Below the pieces are notes generated by a model that was given only the letters and a program-made list of their open reading frames with translations, searched no databases and had not been told where the DNA came from. Positions 56,722 to 64,000 of a stretch of 64,000 nucleotides of DNA are shown piece by piece. The stretch comes from [Eubacterium] cellulosolvens LD2006. GTDB taxonomy: Bacteria > Bacillota > Clostridia > Lachnospirales > Lachnospiraceae. The stretch's first letter is position 1, and every line of letters begins with the position of its first letter. The stretch covers positions 62,001-126,000 of the forward strand of contig NZ_KK211309.1 in NCBI RefSeq assembly GCF_000621585.1, given 5' to 3'. The translations under genes were made by a program, and so were the position numbers.

Positions 56722-58641
56722 ATGGTTGTTCCGTTTCTGATTTGCTTTCCGATGATCGTTGCTGTTCTGATGTTTTGCATCAGAGTCAACAGGGTACGGA
56801 ATGCAATCGCGTATGCCAGCGCCGTGATCATCATGATCGGCGTGGCAGTTCTGACAGCACAATGGCTGAAGGGCGGGATGCAGCCCATGATCCTTGCTGC
56901 GGGTGAGAGTTCTCTCATTGAGCTTTGTGATCATGTGATTCTTGCTGCGGAGATCGTTCTGATGTTCGTTGTGACTTTTTTAAGTTTCAAGTACAGGAAG
57001 TACTGGATATCCCTGCTTTCGATTGTACCGACGCTGATGATCGCGTACTTCGAGCTCTTCGGACCGGAGATGGCTCCGGAGGCGAAAGTCCGCATCGATT
57101 ATCTGGCGATTCTGATGTGTATCATCATCGGTCTGATCGGCGGACTCATCGTTATCTACGCGGTGGGGTACATGCATGGATATGCGCACCACCATGTGGA
57201 ATTTGAGGACAGAAGATATTACTTCTTCATGCTCCTGTTCATTTTCCTCGGAGCGATGTTCGGTTTCGTAACATCCGACAGTCTGCTCTGGATCGATTTC
57301 TTCTGGGAGGTAACGTCCGTATGTTCCTTCATGCTCATCGGATACACCAGAGAACCAGTTGCGATTACAAATTCTTTCCGCGCGCTGTGGATGAACCTTC
57401 TCGGAGGTACACTGCTCGCGATCGGAATTATATATTTTGGATACCAGACGGGCACGGTGTCCCTGCAGAAGCTGATCAGCCTCGGTGCGGATCAGGCGAA
57501 GTACGCGGTGATTCCGGTGGCCTTTATGGCCTTTGCCGCGCTGACAAAGGCGGCGCAGCTTCCGTTCAGCCCGTGGCTGATGGGCGCGATGGTGGCGCCG
57601 ACACCTTCTTCCGCGCTTCTGCACTCCGCGACGATGGTTAAGGCGGGAATTTACGTACTCATCCGTCTGGCGCCTGCGATGAGCGGCCAGCAGATCGGCA
57701 TGATGGTATCGATCATCGGAGGTTTCACCTTCTTCCTGGCGTCGATCATGGCGATTGCCCAGACAGACGCGAAGAAGGTTCTTGCGTTTTCGACGATTTC
57801 CAACCTCGGACTCATGGTTGCCTGTACCGGTGTCGGACGTCCGGAGACAATCTGGGCTGCTACCTTCCTGATGATCTTCCACGCGGTATCCAAATCCCTG
57901 CTGTTCCAGGATGTCGGAGCGACAGAGAACGCCATGCACACGCGTGACATCGAGGAATTCCACGGACTTCTGTACCGTCTTCCGAGACTGGCGATCTTCC
58001 AGTTCATCGGAATTGCCGGAATGTTCCTCGCTCCCTTCGGTATGCTGATCTCCAAGTGGTCCGCGCTGAAGGCATCGGTCGATGAGAGAAACATTATCCT
58101 GGTGATGTTCATCATCTTCGGTTCCGCGACGACCTCCTTCTACTGGACAAAGTGGATGGGAAAACTGATCGCGGCCACCAGACAGCCGAAGGTTCGTGAC
58201 ATCACAAAGACAAACGAGAATATCTCGCTCACGATCCACGCGATTCTGATGCTCGGGCTGTGTGTACTTTTCCCGGTACTCTCCCAGGTATTCGTCGATC
58301 CGATGATCGCCGAGCAGTTCGGTTCCTATAAAGACGTTCTTCCGATGGCGGTTCTCTACATTCTGATTGCTGTCATCCTGGTTGTATTCGCGGTTCCGTT
58401 TATCGCGTTCCGCACAACGAGAAACACACCTACCAATATCAAACTGTCCTACATGAACGGTATCAACACCGGAGACAATACACAGTTCACAGATTCGTTC
58501 GGCGGTGAGAAGAAGCTCACTCTGACGAACTATTATTTCGCTCATAAGATCGGACAGAGAAAGCTGATGATTCCTTCGCAGCTGTTCGCGACAGCCGTGA
58601 TCATCGTCATGCTGGTAATGATTATAGGAGGTGTCGCATAA
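56722..58641 (+). CDS. echA: Ech-type hydrogenase membrane subunit A (NuoL/HyfB-like)
   Basis: A 639-residue antiporter-like subunit with about 15 membrane helices. The Mrp/NuoL core shows DSLLWIDFFWEVTSVCSFML with its conserved Glu, KAAQLPFSPWLMGAM with the conserved Lys, and LHSATMVKAGIYVLIR. In energy-converting hydrogenases this subunit moves ions coupled to ferredoxin-driven hydrogen formation. An AAAGGAGAAAAG site precedes the ATG. The stop overlaps the next start by one base (TAATG). It is the first gene of a complete six-gene operon. Confidence 0.9.
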   Translation: MVVPFLICFPMIVAVLMFCIRVNRVRNAIAYASAVIIMIGVAVLTAQWLKGGMQPMILAAGESSLIELCDHVILAAEIVLMFVVTFLSFKYRKYWISLLSIVPTLMIAYFELFGPEMAPEAKVRIDYLAILMCIIIGLIGGLIVIYAVGYMHGYAHHHVEFEDRRYYFFMLLFIFLGAMFGFVTSDSLLWIDFFWEVTSVCSFMLIGYTREPVAITNSFRALWMNLLGGTLLAIGIIYFGYQTGTVSLQKLISLGADQAKYAVIPVAFMAFAALTKAAQLPFSPWLMGAMVAPTPSSALLHSATMVKAGIYVLIRLAPAMSGQQIGMMVSIIGGFTFFLASIMAIAQTDAKKVLAFSTISNLGLMVACTGVGRPETIWAATFLMIFHAVSKSLLFQDVGATENAMHTRDIEEFHGLLYRLPRLAIFQFIGIAGMFLAPFGMLISKWSALKASVDERNIILVMFIIFGSATTSFYWTKWMGKLIAATRQPKVRDITKTNENISLTIHAILMLGLCVLFPVLSQVFVDPMIAEQFGSYKDVLPMAVLYILIAVILVVFAVPFIAFRTTRNTPTNIKLSYMNGINTGDNTQFTDSFGGEKKLTLTNYYFAHKIGQRKLMIPSQLFATAVIIVMLVMIIGGVA

Positions 58642-59507
58642 TGCTTAAGAGTGTAATCGCAGTCATCGCCTATGTACTGCTCGCGCCGGTAATCGGCGGA
58701 CTTCTGGCCGGCTGGGAGAGAAAGATTTCCGCCAGGATGCAGCGACGGATCGGGCCGCCGCTTCTGCAACCGTTTTACGATGTACAGAAGCTGTTCCACA
58801 AACAGACGATCGCTGTAGACAAGGCACAGGGGATGTTTCTGATCTCCTACTTTATTCTCATGATTTTTACAGGTGCGATGATATTCGCGGGAATGGACAT
58901 CCTCATGACCTTCTTTGTTCTGAGTACGGCGTCCACCTTCCTGTATTTCGCTTCGGTTGTCACGAGTTCTCCCTACAGTACCCTCGGAGGAAGTCGTGAG
59001 CTGATCCAGATGATGGCGTACGAGCCGGCAGTTCTTCTGACCTGCGTCGGTTTCTATCTTGCCGCCGATTCGTTCAATGTCAGCAGGATTATCAGCCAGA
59101 AGACGAGCATGATTCTGTATCTTCCGGGCATCTTCTTCGCATTTGTGTTCATACTGACGATCAAGATGAGAAAATCACCCTTCGATTTGTCTGCTTCTCA
59201 CCATCCGCATCAGGAGCTGGTAAAAGGAATTACCACCGAGATGGGTGCGAAGAATCTCGCTCTGTTTGAGATCAGTGAGTGGTATGAGAATGTATTTCTG
59301 CTCAGCGTTGTGGCTCTGTTCGTGATCAACAAAAATCCGCTGAGCTGGATTGCCGCTGTTGCGGTGGCTCTATTCGTGTGGTTCCTGGAGATCCTCATCG
59401 ACAACAGCAGCGCCCGCGTGAAATGGCCGGTCATGCTGATGACGACCTGGGTTGTCACAATCCTTGCCGCCGGCGTGAATCTGCTCGTTCTGATACTCAT
59501 CAAATAA
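58641..59507 (+). CDS. echB: Ech-type hydrogenase membrane subunit B (NuoH/HycD-like)
   Basis: A 288-residue protein with eight or so helices. GWERKISARMQRRIGPPLLQ is the family's conserved loop near residues 25-45, containing the Arg and Gly-Pro residues that face the hydrogenase module, and FDLSASHHPHQELVKG is the second conserved loop. It docks the soluble [NiFe] module to the membrane arm. Fifteen bases separate it from echC. Confidence 0.93.
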   Translation: MLKSVIAVIAYVLLAPVIGGLLAGWERKISARMQRRIGPPLLQPFYDVQKLFHKQTIAVDKAQGMFLISYFILMIFTGAMIFAGMDILMTFFVLSTASTFLYFASVVTSSPYSTLGGSRELIQMMAYEPAVLLTCVGFYLAADSFNVSRIISQKTSMILYLPGIFFAFVFILTIKMRKSPFDLSASHHPHQELVKGITTEMGAKNLALFEISEWYENVFLLSVVALFVINKNPLSWIAAVAVALFVWFLEILIDNSSARVKWPVMLMTTWVVTILAAGVNLLVLILIK

Positions 59508-59522
59508 AGAGGTGATAGAGAT

Positions 59523-59993
59523 ATGGCAAAAGTAAAAAGATCACCGTGGCTTCTCCACTACGACGGAGCAAGCTGTAACGGTTGTGATATAGAAGTTCTC
59601 GCGTCGCTGACACCGGTCTACGACGCGGAGCGGTTCGGTGTCGAGAACACCGGAGATCCGATGCAGGCGGATATTTTTCTGGTAACGGGCGGAATCAACG
59701 ATCAGTGCTACGACGTAGTCAAACAGCTCTATGATCAGATGCCGCGTCCAAAAGTAGTAGTCGCTGTAGGCGTCTGTGCCTGCACCGGCGGTATTTTCAA
59801 GGACGCGTACGGAATCCACGGAGGCGTGGACACCTGTATTCCGGTCGATATCTATGTTCCGGGATGCGCCGCGAGACCGCAGGCGATCATCGACGGAATC
59901 GTAAAGGCCGTTGAGCTCTTCCAGAAGCGTTCGGATGAGCACGACGAGTATGAGAGAACACACAAAAACGAGGAGGGTTCACAGAATGCCTAA
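59523..59993 (+). CDS. echC: Ech-type hydrogenase small subunit (NuoB/HycG-like)
   Basis: A 156-residue iron-sulfur subunit carrying the proximal [4Fe-4S] cluster. Cys18 and Cys21 (SCNGCDIEV), Cys85 or Cys87 (VCACTGG) and Cys115 (VPGCAARP) are the expected ligands. It passes electrons between the ferredoxin-like subunit and the nickel site in the large subunit. Its end overlaps echD by eight bases. Confidence 0.95.
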   Translation: MAKVKRSPWLLHYDGASCNGCDIEVLASLTPVYDAERFGVENTGDPMQADIFLVTGGINDQCYDVVKQLYDQMPRPKVVVAVGVCACTGGIFKDAYGIHGGVDTCIPVDIYVPGCAARPQAIIDGIVKAVELFQKRSDEHDEYERTHKNEEGSQNA

Positions 59994-60531
59994 GGTATAT
60001 GTGCCACAAGATAAGGTGCAGGTGATCGAGCTTGTGGATCTTCTGGATTATGCCCAGTATATGAAACACAACGGTCTGCGACTCGCTCAGGCGTGCGCTG
60101 CCTACATCAACGATAAATACGAACTCAGCTATTCCTTTGTCGAGGACAGCACCTACGCGATGGTGACGCTCAGAATCATCTGCGACCTCGACGCGGAAGT
60201 GCCGAGCATCGGAGAATTTTTCCCTTACGCTGCGTTCTACGAGAATGAGATGGAGGCGCTGTTCGGCGTTCACATGCGAATGATGAATCTGGACTACCAC
60301 ACAAAGCTCTATCGTATGAAGAACTGGGCGTCCATGCTTCCGGAGGACGCGCGCGAAGAAAAGGTTGCGATGAAAAAAGAGAAGAGCGTCGTTCCCGGCG
60401 CCAGTGTGCAGCCGGGACAGGGAGGCCTGGACCTTGACCTGCTGACTGCCAAGTCGGTACCGATTTCCAAAGAGAAGACCGCGGCCATGGCCGGAATCAA
60501 ATTAGACGAGCAGAAGGAGGGCAATGAGTAA
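59986..60531 (+). CDS. echD: Ech-type hydrogenase subunit D (NuoC-like)
   Basis: A 181-residue protein. The NuoC-like fold covers about 1-120, with VTLRIICDLDAEVPSIGEFF and YENEMEALFGVHMRM, equivalent to the NuoC ERE.YDMFGI region. About 60 residues follow, including KKEKSVVPGASVQPGQGG, which look unstructured. I start it at 59986, where AGGAGGG precedes the ATG; the open frame reaches further upstream inside echC. Its stop overlaps the echE start by one base. Confidence 0.9.
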   Translation: MPKVYVPQDKVQVIELVDLLDYAQYMKHNGLRLAQACAAYINDKYELSYSFVEDSTYAMVTLRIICDLDAEVPSIGEFFPYAAFYENEMEALFGVHMRMMNLDYHTKLYRMKNWASMLPEDAREEKVAMKKEKSVVPGASVQPGQGGLDLDLLTAKSVPISKEKTAAMAGIKLDEQKEGNE

Positions 60532-61610
60532 TGGCAAAGAGAAGTATCGTCCCCTTTGGCCCGCAGCATCCGGTACTCCCGGAGCCGGTCCATCTGGATC
60601 TTGTACTTGAGGATGAGAAAGTCATCGAGGCAATCCCGAACGTGGGCTTTGTACACAGGGGACTGGAGTCTCTGGTAGACAAGAGAGATTTCAATCAGAT
60701 GATGTACGTCATCGAGAGAACCTGCGGAATCTGTTCCTTCGGTCACGGCATGGGATACGTCGAGACCATCGAGGGAATCATGAACATCGAAGTTCCGGAC
60801 CGCGCGAAATTCCTGCGCGTGATCTGGGCGGAGCTCGGCCGTATCCACAGCCATCTGCTCTGGATGGGTCTCATGGCGGACGCCTTCGGTTTTGAGAACC
60901 TGTTCTACAGCTGCTGGAGAGTCAGAGAGAAGATCCTGGATCTTCACGAGATGACCGCCGGCGGACGTGTTATTTTTTCCGTAAACAAGGTCGGCGGCGT
61001 CATCAAGGATATCACGCCGGAGATGATGAAAGCCATCCTGACGACGCTGGATGAAGTCGAGGCAGAGACAAAGATCCTTCAGAAGACCTTCCTGTATGAC
61101 TACACGGTAGAGTCCCGTCTGAAGGGCGTCGGTGTTCTGACAAAACAGCAGGCGCATGATCTTGGCTGCTGTGGACCGGTGGCAAGAGCTTCCGGTATCG
61201 CCAACGACTACCGTCTGACCGGTTACGAGGCATACGGACAGCTGGATCTGGAGCCGGTGATCGGCGTGAACGGCGACTCCTACGATCGCTGTGACGTGCG
61301 AATCCGTGAGGTATTCCAGTCCATCGATCTCCTTCGTCAGGCGATCGCGAAGATTCCGGAGGGCGAGCTGTCCGTTCCGGTAAAAGGAAATCCGGACGGA
61401 GAGCACTTTGTTCGCATTGAGCAGCCGCGTGGAGAAGCGTTCTACTACACGAAGGCAAGTGGCAAAAAATACGTGGATCGTTTCCGTCTGCGCACCCCTA
61501 CCTTCGCAAACCTCGCCGGACTGACAGAGTCTCTGAAGGGCTGTGACCTGGCTGATGTTCCGATCCTTATCGTAACCATCGACCCGTGCATCAGCTGTAC
61601 AGAGAGATAA
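60531..61610 (+). CDS. echE: Ech-type [NiFe] hydrogenase large subunit
   Basis: A 359-residue catalytic subunit. Both nickel-binding pairs are present: RTCGICSFGHGMGY (Cys65, Cys68) and DPCISCTER (Cys353, Cys356). This separates it from complex I NuoD, which lacks them. It ends six residues after the second CxxC motif, so there may be little or no cleavable C-terminal peptide. With the other subunits it should couple ferredoxin oxidation to hydrogen formation and ion transport, or the reverse. Confidence 0.95.
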   Translation: MAKRSIVPFGPQHPVLPEPVHLDLVLEDEKVIEAIPNVGFVHRGLESLVDKRDFNQMMYVIERTCGICSFGHGMGYVETIEGIMNIEVPDRAKFLRVIWAELGRIHSHLLWMGLMADAFGFENLFYSCWRVREKILDLHEMTAGGRVIFSVNKVGGVIKDITPEMMKAILTTLDEVEAETKILQKTFLYDYTVESRLKGVGVLTKQQAHDLGCCGPVARASGIANDYRLTGYEAYGQLDLEPVIGVNGDSYDRCDVRIREVFQSIDLLRQAIAKIPEGELSVPVKGNPDGEHFVRIEQPRGEAFYYTKASGKKYVDRFRLRTPTFANLAGLTESLKGCDLADVPILIVTIDPCISCTER

Positions 61611-61627
61611 GGAGGGAAATCAGAGTT

Positions 61628-62113
61628 ATGGGTATTATGAAATTTGCTCCTGAGGCTCTCAAGAACCTCTTCAAAAAACCGGTGACCACCACCTATCCGG
61701 CGGAGCCGGCAGTTTACCCGGAGAGATCCAGGGGACATGTAGCCATCGATGTAGATGGCTGTATCTCCTGCGGAATCTGCCAGCTCAGCTGTCCGCTCGG
61801 AGCCATCAAGGTGGATAAGAAAGAAGGAACCTGGGATATCGACCGCTTTGACTGCATCGCCTGCGGGTACTGCGTGGAGAAGTGTCCGAAGAAGTGTCTG
61901 TCCATGGTGAGCGGATACCAGGAGCCCGGAAGAGAAAAATATGAGGATAAATTCCGCCGCTCCGCCGAGGCAATGGCTGCCGAGGCAGAGAAGAAGAAAC
62001 AGGCCGCACTGAAAGCGGCTGCCGCAAAGAAAGCCCTTGCCGAGAAGAAGGCAAAGGAAGAGGCGGAAGCAAAAGCAAAAGCGGAAGCTGCCGGGGATCA
62101 GAAGGCAGAGTAA
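61628..62113 (+). CDS. echF: Ech-type hydrogenase ferredoxin subunit with a charged C-terminal tail
   Basis: A 161-residue protein with two [4Fe-4S] motifs, CISCGICQLSCPLGAI from Cys45 and CIACGYCVEKCPKKCL from Cys76. It takes electrons from soluble ferredoxin. The last 55 residues or so are almost only Ala, Lys and Glu (KKKQAALKAAAAKKALAEKK), predicted as one long charged helix not found in typical EchF. I start at 61628 after AAGGAGGG. It ends the operon; a terminator follows. Confidence 0.93.
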   Translation: MGIMKFAPEALKNLFKKPVTTTYPAEPAVYPERSRGHVAIDVDGCISCGICQLSCPLGAIKVDKKEGTWDIDRFDCIACGYCVEKCPKKCLSMVSGYQEPGREKYEDKFRRSAEAMAAEAEKKKQAALKAAAAKKALAEKKAKEEAEAKAKAEAAGDQKAE

Positions 62114-62128
62114 TCAAAACAGATGCGG

Positions 62129-62157
62129 GGGTTGGCACAGTTTGTGCCGACCCTTTT
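62129..62157 (+). terminator. Rho-independent terminator of the hydrogenase operon
   Basis: GGGTTGGCACA and TGTGCCGACCC pair over 11 positions with one T-G pair and a three-base loop, then four T residues. Confidence 0.88.
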
Positions 62158-62160
62158 GCA

Positions 62161-62255
62161 TCTCATAGGAAATTGCTCCGCATTCCCTGTGAGACAAAAC
62201 GCTCCGCCTGCATCCACCCTCGGCGCGAGATTGTCTCGAGCGACATACTTTTTTA
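62161..62255. repeat. Dispersed palindromic element, shortened copy
   Basis: TCTCATAGGAAATTGC...CCCTGTGAGA forms the left hairpin. AACGCTCCGC, CTCGGCGCGAGA and GTCTCGAGCGACAT with a T-tract follow the order of copies A and B. The middle section with GATGCGTTGCATC is deleted. Confidence 0.8.
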
Positions 62256-62295
62256 GATTTAGGCTCACGAAATACAGATTTGTTTAATTTTTTGA

Positions 62296-62324
62296 TTGAA
62301 AAAATAGTCAAAAAAAACGATAAT
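62296..62324 (+). promoter_or_regulatory. Candidate promoter of hypF
   Basis: TTGAAA and GATAAT with 17-base spacing in an A/T-rich stretch. The leader to the hypF start would be about 230 bases and holds no supported gene. Confidence 0.5.
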
Positions 62325-62559
62325 TATAAGTATGAATATGGCAGTTGTTATAAAAGTGTAATATGGTTTTTCATCTGCCATCAGGAAAAAAGAAAGTCAG
62401 TTCATCAACAAGGGATTCAAGTTTTTTTACAGTACAGTAGACAGGGAATTCGCGCGTGACGCAGGATCCGGGCGCTGCCCGTTGCCGGAGATGTCATCCG
62501 GGCAGGGAGAGTCGTATCCTCCGCCGGTCGCGCGTGATCAAGTGAGGAAACCGTATAGT

Positions 62560-64000
62560 ATGAAGAACTGTGAAATCACAGTATACGGACTGGTGCAGGG
62601 CATTGGCTACCGGCCGTTCGTTGCAGAGATAGCTGAAGAGTTGAATATCCACGGAAATGTCAGAAACGCCGGAGGTATCGTGACGGTTGTTGCCAGAGGA
62701 GAAGACCGGCAGATCGACGAGCTGATCGAGGCATTGCGGACGAAGGCGCCGGCAGGGGCGCGCATCGATCAGATCAGCGTCGATGAGATATCGGAATCTG
62801 ACTTCAATGAGAAGACGTACGCAGCGGATTCGTTCCGGATTGTGCAGAGCGGCGATCACACAGAGGAGATGGTTCTTCTGCCGCCCGATCTTCCAACCTG
62901 CCCGGAATGTGAGAAGGAGCTCTTTGATCCGGCAAACAGACGGAGATATCATTATCCGTTCAACAGCTGTGTGAAGTGCGGACCGAGATACAGCATTATG
63001 AAGTCGATCCCGTACGACAGGGAGACGATCACGATGGATGCGTTTTCCATGTGTAATGCCTGCCGGACCGAATACGAGACCAGAGGCGATTTCCGGAGGC
63101 ACGCGCAGACGATCGCGTGCGCGGAATGCGGACCGCAGCTGCGACTGGTCGGCTCCGATCACAACGAGATGGCGCATGAAGACTGGGGTGGAACCGTCCG
63201 CAAAAACCCGGAGCAGTATAAATACAGGAAAGAGAATATCAAGCAGCTGATCGGGCGTCATGGTCAGCTGATCGGAGATATGGCTCTCACCACCGGAATC
63301 CGGGAACTGAAGGCAGGGGCAGTGGTTGCCGTAAAAGACATCGGCGGTTTTCATCTCGCCTTTCTTCCGACAGACAGTGAACCGGGAAGGCGTGTGCGTG
63401 AATTCAAAAAGAGAGATAACAAGCCGTTCGCCGTTATGTTTCCGAATGTGGATTCCATCCGGGAGTACTGTGAGGTGTCCGCAAAAGAAGAGGAGATTCT
63501 TCTGTCGGCTCCAAGGCCGATCGTCCTCCTGAAGAAGAAACCGGGAATGGATTTTGTTCCGGAGGTCTGCGGAAGGAGCGACCGCATCGGCTGTATGCTT
63601 CCGTGCAACCCTCTGCAGATTCTTCTCGCGGATGAGGTCGGCCCGCTGGTCATGACCAGCGGAAACAGGGGCGGAGAACCGATCATTATCCGCGATGCGG
63701 ACATGATGAAATACATCAACAGAGGCTGCCCGGATTTCATGCTTACGCATGACCGGGAGATTCTGACGCCTCTGGATGATTCGATCTATCAGGTGACAAA
63801 GGCACAGATGGAAGACGGAAGTGTCCGGGAAATTGTTCAGGTGATCCGGAGAGCCCGTGGGCTTGTTCCGGAACCCGTCATTCTGCAGGACAGACTGGTT
63901 CCGCAGGAACTTTTCGCCGCAGGCGGAGATCTGAAGAACGTGTTTGCTCTCGCCAGAGGAAAAGCGGTCTATCTCTCCGCGCATTTCGGAGATCTGGTGG
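62560..64000 (+). CDS. hypF: Hydrogenase maturation carbamoyltransferase HypF, 3' end outside window
   Basis: 480 codons are visible; the full family is about 750-770. HypF makes the cyanide ligands of the [NiFe] centre from carbamoyl phosphate, working with HypE. Residues 1-90 are the acylphosphatase domain (VYGLVQGIGYRPFVAEIA). Two zinc-finger-like motifs follow: CPECEKELFDPANRR with CVKCGPRY, and CNACRTEYE with CAECGP. The YrdC-like domain includes AVVAVKDIGGFHLAF, KKRDNKPFAVMFP-type sequence and PLVMTSGNRGGEPI. The C-terminal Kae1-like domain begins near LFAAGGDLKNVFAL at the edge. I start at ATG 62560; a GTG at 62542 is in frame. Its position next to ech fits maturation of that enzyme. 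Confidence 0.95.
   Translation, partial: MKNCEITVYGLVQGIGYRPFVAEIAEELNIHGNVRNAGGIVTVVARGEDRQIDELIEALRTKAPAGARIDQISVDEISESDFNEKTYAADSFRIVQSGDHTEEMVLLPPDLPTCPECEKELFDPANRRRYHYPFNSCVKCGPRYSIMKSIPYDRETITMDAFSMCNACRTEYETRGDFRRHAQTIACAECGPQLRLVGSDHNEMAHEDWGGTVRKNPEQYKYRKENIKQLIGRHGQLIGDMALTTGIRELKAGAVVAVKDIGGFHLAFLPTDSEPGRRVREFKKRDNKPFAVMFPNVDSIREYCEVSAKEEEILLSAPRPIVLLKKKPGMDFVPEVCGRSDRIGCMLPCNPLQILLADEVGPLVMTSGNRGGEPIIIRDADMMKYINRGCPDFMLTHDREILTPLDDSIYQVTKAQMEDGSVREIVQVIRRARGLVPEPVILQDRLVPQELFAAGGDLKNVFALARGKAVYLSAHFGDLV

Noticed and set aside
56722-61610. Respiratory complex I (Nuo) instead of hydrogenase
   Set aside because: The large subunit keeps both CxxC nickel motifs, there are only six subunits, and no NuoEFG-like genes are present; hypF lies next to it.
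62494-63984. A 496-codon minus-strand frame at the right edge
   Set aside because: Antisense to hypF, which is identified by its acylphosphatase, zinc-finger and YrdC motifs.

Overview
The window looks like a chromosomal segment of an anaerobic, Gram-positive, moderately GC-rich member of the Clostridia, most likely Lachnospiraceae. This is inferred from gene content: a mini-RNase III / RlmB / SigH block, secreted proteins with DUF5648-type repeats, a giant sortase-anchored protein with an NTGD-type motif, an Ech-type [NiFe] hydrogenase, and strong AGGAGG ribosome sites. Species cannot be named from the sequence alone. No phage, insertion sequence or CRISPR array was seen.

Layout. (1) 1-4.4 kb is a housekeeping operon: ispF, cysS, mrnC, rlmB, sigH. 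(2) 4.6-20.9 kb is a cell-surface region: a secreted CAP-domain protein with DUF5648 repeats, a 75-residue protein, and a 4622-residue surface protein with 24 pilin-type (Spy0128/FctA-like) domains. (3) 21-44 kb is a surface-polysaccharide locus: an LCP ligase, a polyprenyl-phosphate sugar-1-phosphate transferase, a GT4-type and several GT2 glycosyltransferases, rmlA-B-D and rmlC for dTDP-rhamnose, and an ABC-2 exporter. The exporter ATPase has a Wzt-like C-terminal domain, and a methyltransferase-like/kinase-like protein recalling the O-antigen chain terminator WbdD is encoded just upstream. Lipoprotein phosphatase and CHAP-like genes are embedded in it. (4) 44-56 kb has two more DUF5648 wall enzymes (an L,D-transpeptidase and a GH25 lysozyme) around what looks like a second sugar pathway. 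That pathway comprises a WecE/RffA-like aminotransferase, a pair of tiny EamA/SMR proteins, an ATP-grasp ligase, an ArnC/GtrB-like polyprenyl-phosphate glycosyltransferase, a PLP enzyme of the ACC deaminase/D-cysteine desulfhydrase family and a GT-C-like membrane protein. A tRNA-Thr(GGU) lies between the lysozyme and the GT-C gene. (5) 56.7-62.1 kb encodes a complete six-subunit Ech-like hydrogenase, followed by a truncated hypF at the right edge.

How the parts may work together. RmlA and RmlB make dTDP-4-keto-6-deoxyglucose. RmlC/D would draw it to rhamnose for the exported polymer, and the WecE-like enzyme could divert it to a 4-amino-4,6-dideoxy sugar. That sugar could be loaded on polyprenyl phosphate, flipped by the small EamA pair and transferred outside by the GT-C protein, resembling the Arn lipid A modification route of Gram-negatives. 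The LCP protein would attach polymer to the wall. Four secreted wall enzymes share the same three-repeat DUF5648 module, which may target them to a common surface ligand.

A dispersed palindromic element of about 120 bp recurs in intergenic gaps. Two copies 28 kb apart differ at one base in 123.
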